From positions 1-62,528 of the forward strand of contig CAMCMP010000020.1 of the NCBI GenBank assembly GCA_945876095.1: DNA of 62,528 bases, in the 5' to 3' direction. This stretch comes from Chitinophaga pinensis (GTDB lineage Bacteria > Bacteroidota > Bacteroidia > Chitinophagales > Chitinophagaceae). Positions 44,693-52,948 of this stretch are shown in pieces. Positions within the stretch are counted from its first letter, which is position 1; each line of letters opens with the position of its first letter. Below the pieces are notes generated by a model that worked only from the letters and a program-made list of their open reading frames with translations, made no database searches and was not told the DNA's origin. The position numbers and the translations under genes were made by a program.

Positions 44693-44890
44693 ATGGACAA
44701 AACACTAGGCACCGTTAAGTTTTTCAACTCTGAAAAAGGATTCGGATTTATCAAGCATGATGATTCAAACAAAGAAACTTTCGTACATGTTAGCGGATTA
44801 ATCAATGACATTAAAGAAGGAGATCGTGTAGAATTTGACCTGCAAGAAGGTAAAAAAGGTATGAATGCCGTTAACGTTAAACTGATCTAA
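44693..44890 (+). CDS. CspA-family cold shock protein
   Basis: The protein has 65 residues: MDKTLGTVKFFNSEKGFGFI continues through the RNP1 segment KGFGFI and the RNP2 segment ETFVHVS. It is a single OB-fold, single-stranded nucleic acid chaperone acting in the cytoplasm. The frame could open upstream to 44600 but this would cross the promoter, so 44693 is chosen. A strong terminator follows. It is a monocistronic gene. Confidence 0.95.
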   Translation: MDKTLGTVKFFNSEKGFGFIKHDDSNKETFVHVSGLINDIKEGDRVEFDLQEGKKGMNAVNVKLI

Positions 44891-44921
44891 TTAATTATTG
44901 ATCTTTTTTAATAAAGGTATT

Positions 44922-44952
44922 GGGCTGCTAATTATTTAGCAGCCCTTTTTTT
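44922..44952 (+). terminator. Rho-independent terminator of the cold shock gene
   Basis: GGGCTGCTAA/TTAGCAGCCC is a perfect 10-bp stem with a 4-base loop, followed by seven T (44946-44952). Confidence 0.95.
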
Positions 44953-45005
44953 GTACTTAATTTGTTAAAGTCGTCTACTCAGCTTTTACTAATACATTTA
45001 TTTTT

Positions 45006-45013
45006 TACTTTTG
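45006..45013 (+). promoter_or_regulatory. -7 element upstream of the DUF6263-like gene
   Basis: TACTTTTG overlaps an in-frame TTG at 45011, so translation probably starts at ATG 45038. The -33 is imperfect. Confidence 0.45.
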
Positions 45014-45037
45014 TCCAAACTATTCAAAAATCAATAT

Positions 45038-45904
45038 ATGAGACCAGTTTACTCCCTGCCAATAGTATTAATCTCCTTGTGTTTAATAACCATTCATACA
45101 AACGCTCAAAACTCCGTTGGTAAAATAATATTAACCAAAGGACAGAAAATTGAGATCAATAACAATACCAAATCGGTTATTAGTCAAGAAATGATGGGCC
45201 AGGCAATACAGATCACCGTTGATGCCAAAATGGTACACCAAGTTGAGGTGAAAGACAAAATGTCTAATTCCTATCTGATTACTTCTACACTCACTAAGTT
45301 GACAACTAACGGCGCAGCGATGGGGCAGGAAATGAAATTTGACTCTGAAAAAAAAGAAGATATGGAGAGTGAAACTGGTAAGTCAATGAAAGATCAATTG
45401 AATGTGACTAAGGAAATAGAAATTAGTGAAAATGCCAAAGTAATTAAGGCTGCAAAAAAATCAGCTTCTGCAGTATCTGCTGGACAAATGATGGATATGA
45501 TCAATAACATGACTGGCGGAAATGTAGATGAGAGTAATGGAGCAGGTAGCGCATTCGAAATTATTCCTGCTGGAAAAAAGATAGGTGACAAATGGTCTGA
45601 CTCCACAATAATGGGAGATATAAAAACTTATAACTCATATACTTTAAAATCTGTCAATGGCAATATCGCAACTTTGGAATTAAAAGGTAAGCAGATTATT
45701 AATAAAAAAATTGAACAGCAAGGAATGGAAATCAACGTAAAAATGGAAGCTAATATTTCAGGTGAAGGAACAGTGGACTTAAATACAGGATTACTAGAAC
45801 AAAAAACCATCTCAACGGATGGGAATGGATCAGCTGAAGTAATGGGTCAAAGTATCCCTATGTCTTCAAAAACAACTACGATTACGACTGTTAAAAAGAT
45901 TTGA
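45038..45904 (+). CDS. Secreted DUF6263-like protein
   Basis: The protein has 288 residues from ATG 45038. A signal peptide (RPVYSLPIVLISLCLITIHTNA) precedes a beta-rich body with segments KGQKIEINNNTKSVISQEMM and FEIIPAGKKIGDKWSDS, then TYNSYTLKSVNGNIATLELK. I place it near DUF6263, whose members are exported proteins of unknown role in Bacteroidota. The match is by pattern and not by alignment. A long inverted repeat terminator follows. Confidence 0.65.
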   Translation: MRPVYSLPIVLISLCLITIHTNAQNSVGKIILTKGQKIEINNNTKSVISQEMMGQAIQITVDAKMVHQVEVKDKMSNSYLITSTLTKLTTNGAAMGQEMKFDSEKKEDMESETGKSMKDQLNVTKEIEISENAKVIKAAKKSASAVSAGQMMDMINNMTGGNVDESNGAGSAFEIIPAGKKIGDKWSDSTIMGDIKTYNSYTLKSVNGNIATLELKGKQIINKKIEQQGMEINVKMEANISGEGTVDLNTGLLEQKTISTDGNGSAEVMGQSIPMSSKTTTITTVKKI

Positions 45905-45920
45905 TATTTTTTTTCAATAA

Positions 45921-45954
45921 TAATTAAGGCACTGTTTTAAACAGTGCCTTAATT
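45921..45954. terminator. Bidirectional terminator
   Basis: TAATTAAGGCACTGTTT pairs with AAACAGTGCCTTAATTA, about 17 bp with a minimal loop, between convergent genes (DUF6263-like on plus, phosphorylase on minus). T-rich sequence follows on plus. Confidence 0.85.
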
Positions 45955-46002
45955 ATTATTTTTTGATGTAAAATAAAAAGCCTTCAGAAAATAGTCATAC
46001 AA

Positions 46003-47655
46003 TTATTTATATAAAATCTGGTAGTATTCATCGGCCATTCGATTGCTTTCAAATTGAACTTGTACATCGTTCATTCCATTTTTGATAATATCCCTCCAAG
46101 TGTCTTTATTGTCATAATATAAGGGAAGGATTTGATCTTCTAGAATTTGATATAAACTTTTTAAATCATATTCATCTTGATCATTTACATGTATATTTTC
46201 ATAATCAATTGGTGGCACTACAAACCCATTATTACCGTTGTGAATAAATTCACAAATCCACCCGTCATTGGTACTAAGATTAACTGCTCCATTCATTGCG
46301 GCCGTCATGCCACTCGTTCCACTCGCTTCCCTGGGCACTCTCGGGTTATTTAGCCATACATCAGAAGCTTGTTTTAGCCGCTTACTCAATGCAAGTTCAT
46401 ATCCAATACATACTGCTACATTTTTATAATTCTTACTGATATGAACAAGGTGGTTAAAATCGTTGATAGCCGGATAGTCAAGTGGATAGGGTTTACCCGC
46501 CCAAATAATTTGAACAGGATGGGTAGTATTATTCAACAAGGCCTCAAAGCGTTTATGGTCCCTAGTTAATAATTCTCCTCTCTTGTAACCTGCAAATCTT
46601 CTAGCCCATACGATGGTTAAAATATCTGGATCAAATAATTTACCAGTTTGATCTGCAACAATATCTAAAGCTCTTTTCTTTAAAAATCTTTTACGATCAT
46701 CAAACCAAACATCATTGCCATCAACTTTAGCCTTATACAATTGCTTATCCGCCCAGTATCTCCAATTCTGAGCATTGGTAATTGCTTTTATTTCACAAAT
46801 ACCCGAATACTTATTCCACATTTTTCTACTTACCTCAGCATGAAGTTTAGAAACTCCATTGGCAAGTTTTGCAAAACGTAAAGCGGCCAAGGAATGATTG
46901 AATAAATCGTTTTCCACTCCTGTAATTTTTCTTACGTCATCGATGTGCATACCGCAGAAATAACTCATCTTTTGACACAAGAAAATATCATGTTTTTCAT
47001 TTCCAGCTTCTTCAGGAGTATGGGTAGTAAACACCAAGCGCTTCTTAACTTCTTCCACACTACCCAATTTTCTATGTAAATAAAAAGCGGCACTAATTGC
47101 ATGCGCTTCATTTAAATGATATAATTCTGGATTAAAATTTATTTCATCCATTAATTTAGCTCCCCCTACTCCCAATAAAATAAACTGGGCAATCTTAGTC
47201 GCCTCATTGCCATCATATAAACGATGGGTAATCGTTTGAGTTAAATAATCATTTTCGGGTAAATCAGTACTTAATAAAAATATAGGCGCGCTATTGAATG
47301 TTTCAGGATTTAAATAGAAGGCCTTTACCCAAATTGGATTATCATGTATAGTAATCTGAAATTTGATTCCAGTATCTTCCAAAAAATTATAAATTTTTTC
47401 ATTCCACTGAACCTGAAGAGTCTGGTCTGCATTGCGAGCCTGATCATAGTATCCAAATTTCCATAAAATGCCAATACCCACTAAATTCTGCTTTAGTTCG
47501 TAAGCACTTCGCATATGCGAACCTGATAGAAACCCCAAGCCACCACTATATATTTTTAAAGGCTGGTGAATGGCAAATTCCATCGAAAAGTAAGCGATTC
47601 GTTTACTGTAATTTTCGTTTATCGCGTAAGGAACTTTGAAATCATTGAAATTCAT
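46003..47655 (-). CDS. Alpha-glucan phosphorylase family protein (GT35), PLP-lysine position changed to Thr
   Basis: The protein has 550 residues, the short form of glycogen phosphorylases. AYFSMEFAIHQPLKIYSGGLG (22-42) opens the fold, and HTPEEAGNEKHD near residue 205 and RFAGYKRGELLTRDHKRF near residue 355 are conserved. In the PLP-site motif EASGTSGMTAAMNGAVN the expected Lys after GM is Thr451, because relatives read GTSGMK or GTGNMK. Without this Lys, PLP cannot form its Schiff base, so phosphorolysis is doubtful. A carbohydrate-binding, regulatory or altered catalytic role may be more likely. Its start is preceded by the repeat-rich spacer at 47.7 kb. Confidence 0.88.
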   Translation of the reverse strand: MNFNDFKVPYAINENYSKRIAYFSMEFAIHQPLKIYSGGLGFLSGSHMRSAYELKQNLVGIGILWKFGYYDQARNADQTLQVQWNEKIYNFLEDTGIKFQITIHDNPIWVKAFYLNPETFNSAPIFLLSTDLPENDYLTQTITHRLYDGNEATKIAQFILLGVGGAKLMDEINFNPELYHLNEAHAISAAFYLHRKLGSVEEVKKRLVFTTHTPEEAGNEKHDIFLCQKMSYFCGMHIDDVRKITGVENDLFNHSLAALRFAKLANGVSKLHAEVSRKMWNKYSGICEIKAITNAQNWRYWADKQLYKAKVDGNDVWFDDRKRFLKKRALDIVADQTGKLFDPDILTIVWARRFAGYKRGELLTRDHKRFEALLNNTTHPVQIIWAGKPYPLDYPAINDFNHLVHISKNYKNVAVCIGYELALSKRLKQASDVWLNNPRVPREASGTSGMTAAMNGAVNLSTNDGWICEFIHNGNNGFVVPPIDYENIHVNDQDEYDLKSLYQILEDQILPLYYDNKDTWRDIIKNGMNDVQVQFESNRMADEYYQILYK

Positions 47656-47800
47656 ACATCAATTAAATTAGAAATAGAGTGCAAGATAGTCTGAATTTTC
47701 AGTAAAAAGATGAGTACCCCTTTACCAAACCAATCACCCGCTTTTTTGCTGATCAACCATTCTTACAACTTAAATAAAATACCACCCTAATTAGTTGACC

Positions 47801-47955
47801 GTTAAAAAATCAAAGCTGTATGAGCCTTCACGCTCATTCACCAACGCCCTCGAATAAAAAGTGCTAGAAATTAAATATAAGCCTTTAAAAAATCAAGTCT
47901 GTTTGAGCCATCAAGCTCATTCACCAACGCCCTCGAATAAAAAGTGCTAGAAATT
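47801..47955. repeat. Two direct copies of a 72-bp element
   Basis: Copy 1 at 47801-47872 and copy 2 at 47884-47955 share gctcattcaccaacgccctc followed by gaataaaaagtgctagaaat almost identically, with a period of 83 bp. Each has a small hairpin TGAGC-N6-GCTCA. A shorter third start (TTAAAAAATCAAGGCTGTTT) lies at 47970-47989. Confidence 0.88.
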
Positions 47956-48080
47956 GTAACTATCAGCCGTTAAAAAATCAAGGCTGTTTGAGCGAGCACA
48001 CCTTTTAAAGTAACCTACTCTACCCGCGAGTTCCTTGATTTTAGGCTGATAGTTACAATTTCAGCCTTTTTATTCGCAGG
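47950..48080. repeat. Long imperfect inverted repeat (third element copy)
   Basis: GAAATTGTAACTATCAGCC (47950-47968) pairs with GGCTGATAGTTACAATTTC near 48044-48062. The complementarity continues through AAATCAAGG/CCTTGATTT on the inside and GAATAAAAAG/CTTTTTATTC on the outside, giving arms of about 45-50 bp with gaps and an unpaired centre of about 49 bp. It joins a direct copy to an inverted one. Confidence 0.85.
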
Positions 48081-48094
48081 ATTGATTTTTTTTG

Positions 48095-48124
48095 TTACTT
48101 TTTTGCATCAAGGCAAAAAAGTAA
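48095..48124. repeat. 12-bp hairpin TTACTTTTTTGC...GCAAAAAAGTAA
   Basis: A perfect 12-bp stem with a 6-nt loop. Such TTACTTTTTTG-type hairpins are commonly seen between genes in Bacteroidota (my recollection, not verified here). It may act as a terminator-like or repeat element. Confidence 0.75.
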
Positions 48125-48311
48125 AAGCACTCTATTCCGAAGGAAATCATCCTTGACAAAACTTCTAATAAATTGTTTTTCAATAAATTAGAATATTGAA
48201 GAGGTAGCGTGAATGCGCATTTTAATGGTATAAAATCCATTATTTACACCTCTACTTGCGCTAGTAAAAGACGCAATGAAGAAACGGAATGAATTTATAA
48301 ATATACTTTGT

Positions 48312-48342
48312 TTTGAAAATTTGATTATATTTTTTAGATTTG
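48312..48342 (+). promoter_or_regulatory. Promoter of the DtxR/MntR-type regulator operon
   Basis: TTTG (48312-48315), 19 nt, TAGATTTG (48335-48342), an exact Bacteroidota consensus. The -7 lies inside the palindrome 48331-48350. Confidence 0.8.
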
Positions 48343-48350
48343 TCTAAAAA
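48331..48350. promoter_or_regulatory. Metal-regulator operator palindrome
   Basis: TTTTTAGA-TTTG-TCTAAAAA is a perfect inverted repeat with 8-bp arms. It contains the promoter -7 box and lies 14 bp before the regulator's ATG, so binding of the metal-loaded repressor would block RNA polymerase. Confidence 0.75.
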
Positions 48351-48364
48351 TAAATTTAGTCGAG

Positions 48365-49024
48365 ATGAATTTTTCTATTACTGAAGAGAACTATATCAAA
48401 AATATTTATCACCTTCAACAGCAGTCCGAGTTAGTCAATACGAACTCCCTTGCTTACGAGTTGCATACCAAGCCAGCCTCGGTAACCGATATGCTAAAGA
48501 AGCTACAAATAAAAAATTTACTTGACTATGAAAAATACAAAGGATTTCGGTTGACAAATAAAGGCAATAAAGTAGCCATTAATATTGTTAGGCGGCATAG
48601 ATTATGGGAATTCTTTTTGGTTACCAAACTAGGCTTTGAATGGGATAAAGTACACTCTATAGCTGAAGAACTTGAACATGTAAGTAATCAAGAACTGATT
48701 CAGAAATTAGATCGCTTTCTTAATCACCCACAAATTGATCCGCACGGAGATCCCATACCAGATGGGAATGGAAAAATACCCATCATTCACCAACTCAGCA
48801 TTGCCGATGTAGCGGAAAAGAAAAAGGTAATGGTTAGCTCCGTCGCAAACCAATCGCCTGCGATATTAGAATTACTTAATCATTATCACATTAACATAGG
48901 AACAGAAATAAAAATAAATCAACGATTCAGTTTCGATGGATCAATTGAAATTAAAGTCGGAAAATATGCCGCCTGTACCATTAGTGAACTAGTTGCTAAA
49001 AATATTTTTGTATATCATGATTAA
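48365..49024 (+). CDS. DtxR/MntR-family metal-dependent transcriptional regulator
   Basis: The protein has 219 residues. The winged helix is NFSITEENYIKNIYHLQQQS followed by KPASVTDMLKKLQIKNLLDY (about 36-55). The metal-binding region has RRHRLWEFFL and EELEHVSNQELI, typical of MntR/IdeR dimerisation domains. A C-terminal FeoA/SH3-like domain (about 145-219) is present. It overlaps the transporter gene by 8 bp, and its promoter carries a matching operator, so it is expected to repress itself and the Nramp transporter when Mn or Fe is abundant. Confidence 0.93.
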   Translation: MNFSITEENYIKNIYHLQQQSELVNTNSLAYELHTKPASVTDMLKKLQIKNLLDYEKYKGFRLTNKGNKVAINIVRRHRLWEFFLVTKLGFEWDKVHSIAEELEHVSNQELIQKLDRFLNHPQIDPHGDPIPDGNGKIPIIHQLSIADVAEKKKVMVSSVANQSPAILELLNHYHINIGTEIKINQRFSFDGSIEIKVGKYAACTISELVAKNIFVYHD

Positions 49025-50894
49025 ACATTCTAATCCAGAATCTTCATTAAGTGAAGTGCACCAGAGCATCGATACAACTGGAAAAAAAAGAGGCTGGCGA
49101 AAAATGCTTTCTTTTCTAGGACCCGCCTATTTAATTAGTGTAGGATACATGGATCCGGGAAACTGGGCTACCGATCTTGCAGGTGGTAGCAAGTTTGGAT
49201 ACAGCTTAATCTGGGTTTTATTAATGAGTAACCTGATGGCCCTTTTGCTTCAAGGGCTTTCCGCTAGGTTAGGTATTGTAAGAGGTCGTGACCTTGCGCA
49301 AGCTAACAGAGAAGCATATCCTAGAATGGTTAATCTAGCTTTGTACATACTAGCAGAAATTGCTATTGCAGCTTGTGACCTTGCTGAAGTTTTAGGAATG
49401 GCAATCGGCATTCAATTATTAACCGGATTACCACTCATCTGGGGCGTATCCATTACTGTATTAGATACCTTTCTTTTATTATACTTACAAAAAATGGGCA
49501 TGCGAAAGATGGAAGCTTTCATCATTACCCTTGTAGCAATTGTAGCCATTTCATTTTTAATAGAAATTATTTTTGCAGCTCCTGTAATCGGTGAAATTGT
49601 TCATGGATTTATTCCATCTGCATTATCTGATGAAGCACTTTATATTGGAATAGGCATAATAGGTGCCACTGTGATGCCGCATAATTTATACCTCCACTCC
49701 GCATTGGTTCAAACTAGAAAAATTGACCGTTCCAATACTGGTATAAAACAAGCCCTAAAATTTAATCGAATTGATACTACTATCGCTCTTAATCTCGCAT
49801 TTTTTGTAAATGCTGCTATCTTAATTTTAGCTGCTACTGTTTTTTTTAAGACAGGTAATTCACAAGTAGCTGAAATCAAAGAAGCACATCGTTTATTGCC
49901 CAATTTTTTAGGTGATCTAGCACCCAAACTATTTGCCATTGCACTGATTGCAGCAGGCCAAAGCAGCACCATTACTGGTACGCTAGCAGGACAAATAATT
50001 ATGGAAGGGTATTTGAATTTGCGAATCAACCCTTGGGTAAGACGTTTACTCACTAGATTATTAGCCATCATACCAGCACTGATAGTAATTATTATTTCCG
50101 GAGAAGAAAAAGTTAATTCCTTACTAGTATTAAGTCAGGTTATATTGAGTTTGCAATTAGGCTTTGCCATTATCCCTTTGATACATTTTGTAAGTGATAA
50201 AAAAACGATGGGGGATTTTGTAATCAAACCCATCACCAAAATAACTGCTTGGGCAATTGCAGGTATTCTGATTTTTTTAAATTTAAAGATGTTAGTAAAT
50301 GAAGCAGCTAGCACTTGGGGCAACGCTACTATTTTTTCTAAAATTGGATTAATTACGCTGGCTGTTTTTTCTCTAGCCTTGCTATTTTACACATTACTCT
50401 TCCCTCTGTTTAAGACTGCTCAAAAAACAGCTTCTATTCAGATGCATCCTGATATCGAAGAAATGAATCAGTTGGCAATTCCTGAATTTAAAGTAATCGC
50501 CATCGCACTAGATTTTAGTGAAAAAGATCAAAAACTAATAGCCTTTGCAATTGGGCAAGGGAAAGAAAGTACTCGATACGTATTGGTACATGTAGTTGAA
50601 AGTGCCTCCGCTAAACTACTCGGTATTGATAGCGATGATTATGAAACTAGAAAAGACAAAGAAAGAATGGATTGGTATGTCAATCAATTAAAACAACTCG
50701 GCTATTCTGTTGAGGGACATCTAGGTTTTAGAAATAGGGCAAAAGAAATTGTGCGAATAGTAAAAGAATTAAATGCCGATATGCTTGTGGCAGGTGCACA
50801 TGGTCATACAGGGTTTAAAGATTTAATTTATGGCGAAACAGTAAATACCGTTCGGCATGAATTAAAAATACCTGTACTAATTGTAAATGTGTAA
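49017..50894 (+). CDS. Nramp-family divalent metal transporter fused to a UspA domain
   Basis: The protein has 625 residues from ATG 49017. The TTG at 48993 is rejected because the ATG lies eight bases before the regulator's stop, the usual coupling. Nramp helices begin at FLGPAYLISVGYMDPGNWAT, containing the metal-binding DPGN, and GATVMPHNLYLHSALVQTR holds the second metal-site MPHN. The last ~135 residues (about 490-625) are a universal stress protein domain with the ATP-binding GAHGHTGFKDLIYG. Uptake of Mn2+ or Fe2+ driven by protons is expected, and the UspA part may sense nucleotide. DtxR control is indicated by the upstream operator. Confidence 0.93.
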   Translation: MIKHSNPESSLSEVHQSIDTTGKKRGWRKMLSFLGPAYLISVGYMDPGNWATDLAGGSKFGYSLIWVLLMSNLMALLLQGLSARLGIVRGRDLAQANREAYPRMVNLALYILAEIAIAACDLAEVLGMAIGIQLLTGLPLIWGVSITVLDTFLLLYLQKMGMRKMEAFIITLVAIVAISFLIEIIFAAPVIGEIVHGFIPSALSDEALYIGIGIIGATVMPHNLYLHSALVQTRKIDRSNTGIKQALKFNRIDTTIALNLAFFVNAAILILAATVFFKTGNSQVAEIKEAHRLLPNFLGDLAPKLFAIALIAAGQSSTITGTLAGQIIMEGYLNLRINPWVRRLLTRLLAIIPALIVIIISGEEKVNSLLVLSQVILSLQLGFAIIPLIHFVSDKKTMGDFVIKPITKITAWAIAGILIFLNLKMLVNEAASTWGNATIFSKIGLITLAVFSLALLFYTLLFPLFKTAQKTASIQMHPDIEEMNQLAIPEFKVIAIALDFSEKDQKLIAFAIGQGKESTRYVLVHVVESASAKLLGIDSDDYETRKDKERMDWYVNQLKQLGYSVEGHLGFRNRAKEIVRIVKELNADMLVAGAHGHTGFKDLIYGETVNTVRHELKIPVLIVNV

Positions 50895-50924
50895 TACAAG
50901 AAATAAGACAGAAAGTATAGCTAA

Positions 50925-52148
50925 TTAATTTTCAACATAATTAAGATCCTTTCCAAAAGTTTCTTCTGTAAACCAAGCAGCAGTAAAACTTATAGTCATA
51001 ACAATAGCACCTGTTATCCAACCAGCAGTAATATAATTACCGGTTGCCAATTGTAAATTTTTAAATAAAAGAAACATCAGAGGCAGGGCACCCCTCACCA
51101 TATTAGGAACAGTGGTAGTAGCAGTTGATCTTAAATTGGTTCCAAATTGTTCTGCCGCCATTGTTACAAAAATGGCCCAGAATCCCACACTGAAGCCCAT
51201 TGCAAAACAAATCAAATACATATTTTCAGCAGATCCATTTTGCTGATTAAAATAAAGAAAAATTGATAATATGGTAAGGCTATAAAAGATAAACAAAACT
51301 TTTTTTCTACTCTTCAACCAATGACTAATTAAACCAACCATCATATCCGCTAATGCAATTGCAGCATAAGCATACATGGTTGATTTTTTGGGCAAAACCT
51401 CTTCTGAAAAACCAAATGCTTTTCCAAAATCATTTGAAAAGGCAACTAAAATACCAATTACATACCAAGTAGGTAGTCCAATTAAAATTGCAAGTAAATA
51501 TTTTTTGAACCGAACTCCATTTGTAAAGAACATGAAAAAATTACCTCGCTGTACATCAAGCTCTTTCAATCTAGTAAACATTCCACTCTCCAAAACAGAA
51601 ATCCTTAAAATTAAAAGGCAAAACCCCAAACCACCTCCTATGAAATAACAGGTACGCCAATGGAAATTTTGAGAAATAAAATAAGCTACCACTGCACCTG
51701 TCAAACCAATTCCTGCAACAAAAGAAGTACTTAGTCCTCTTTTTTCTTTACTTACCAATTCAGATACCAGCGTTATACCTGCACCCAATTCCCCCGCTAA
51801 TCCTATACCAGCAAAAAACCGGGTAAGCCCATATTGAAAGGGTGTTTGAACAAATCCGTTTATAATATTTGCAATAGAATACAAAACAATTGAACCAAAC
51901 AAAACACTCAATCTTCCTTTTTTATCTCCCATTACTCCCCAAATAATTCCACCCACTAACAATCCAATCATTTGAACACTAATAATAAATTCTCCTTCAG
52001 ATTTTACTTGGTCCATGGAGAGTCCCATATCTTTCAAACTATCTACTCTAACTATTTGAAACAGCAATAAATCGTAGATATCTACAAAATAGCCAAGCGC
52101 TGCTACCAGAACGGTAATATTAAAGATGGAATTTGAATTTTTATTCAT
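50925..52148 (-). CDS. MFS transporter
   Basis: The protein has 407 residues and about 12 helices. Early segment NITVLVAALGYFVDIYDLLLFQIVRV and loop GVMGDKKGRLSVLFGSI (MFS motif A) are present. GLTRFFAGIGLAGELGAGIT matches the metabolite:H+ symporter (sugar/organic acid) group. The substrate is unknown. It is immediately upstream of the DedA gene on the minus strand reading order (DedA, then MFS). Confidence 0.85.
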   Translation of the reverse strand: MNKNSNSIFNITVLVAALGYFVDIYDLLLFQIVRVDSLKDMGLSMDQVKSEGEFIISVQMIGLLVGGIIWGVMGDKKGRLSVLFGSIVLYSIANIINGFVQTPFQYGLTRFFAGIGLAGELGAGITLVSELVSKEKRGLSTSFVAGIGLTGAVVAYFISQNFHWRTCYFIGGGLGFCLLILRISVLESGMFTRLKELDVQRGNFFMFFTNGVRFKKYLLAILIGLPTWYVIGILVAFSNDFGKAFGFSEEVLPKKSTMYAYAAIALADMMVGLISHWLKSRKKVLFIFYSLTILSIFLYFNQQNGSAENMYLICFAMGFSVGFWAIFVTMAAEQFGTNLRSTATTTVPNMVRGALPLMFLLFKNLQLATGNYITAGWITGAIVMTISFTAAWFTEETFGKDLNYVEN

Positions 52149-52172
52149 CGACTTTTAATTTATACTATAATT

Positions 52173-52856
52173 CTAAGAGGATTTTTTTATTTTAATAAAA
52201 AATAATTTCAATATTATCGGAGCGGTGGTAACCAAAACGATACCTATTACAATAACTTCCAAGTGCTTTTTCAAATCAAAACTAAACCAATTCAAGAATA
52301 GTATTTGCAAGTAATGCCCGGCAAACAACATGGAGAAAACCCAGGCAAAAGATCCTACAACATTGTAAAATATAAATTTACTTTTATTCATGCCCACAAT
52401 ACCCGCTACAATAGGTGCAAAAGTTCTTAGAATAGGTAAAAATCTAGCCATTACGATCGCTCCTGCCCCATGTTTTTCATAAAAATCCTTGGCTTGAAAT
52501 AAATATTTTTTCTTAAATAAAAAGCTATTCTTTTTTTCAAATAAATAGGGTCCACTTTTTTGACCAAACCAATATCCAGCAAAATTTCCTATAACACCCG
52601 CAAAAGAAATGATGGCTCCCAATATTATTAAATTAAAAAAAGAACTTTGCGAGCCAATTCCCAATGCTGTTTTTATAAGGTTATCGCTAAAGATTCCTGT
52701 TACGAATAATAGGGAGTCTCCTGGTAAAAAAAATCCTGCAAATAATCCAGTCTCAGCAAATACTGCAAATACAATGAACCACAAACCTCCATTGTCAATA
52801 TACCATTGAGGCTGCAATAATTCAGTCCAGTGGAATAATAAAATAAAATCGAACAT
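52173..52856 (-). CDS. DedA-family membrane protein
   Basis: The protein has 227 residues. The hallmark E.GLFAGFFLPGDSLLF (about 35-50), GNFAGYWFGQKSG, and RFLPILRTFAPIVAGIVGM near residue 140 define the family. Recent work links DedA proteins to undecaprenyl phosphate or phospholipid recycling across the membrane. Five to six helices are visible. It is 24 bp upstream of the MFS gene, so co-transcription is likely. Confidence 0.93.
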   Translation of the reverse strand: MFDFILLFHWTELLQPQWYIDNGGLWFIVFAVFAETGLFAGFFLPGDSLLFVTGIFSDNLIKTALGIGSQSSFFNLIILGAIISFAGVIGNFAGYWFGQKSGPYLFEKKNSFLFKKKYLFQAKDFYEKHGAGAIVMARFLPILRTFAPIVAGIVGMNKSKFIFYNVVGSFAWVFSMLFAGHYLQILFLNWFSFDLKKHLEVIVIGIVLVTTAPIILKLFFIKIKKSS

Positions 52857-52948
52857 GTGTTTGGTTAAGCTTAAATGAAAATTATTTTTTTAAAATTTGA
52901 TACCCAGCTGATGCTGATAAATCAACTTCATTTCTATTATAAATACTA

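Larger units (their letters stand above)
47656..48330. other. Repeat-rich intergenic region
   Basis: About 675 bases carry no recognisable gene. They contain two direct copies and one inverted partial copy of a 72-bp element plus a 12-bp-stem hairpin, described separately. Outside these, nothing is seen. Confidence 0.6.

Noticed and set aside
47801..47955. CRISPR array
   Set aside because: Only two direct copies of 72 bp with an 11-bp gap, no regular spacers and no cas genes.
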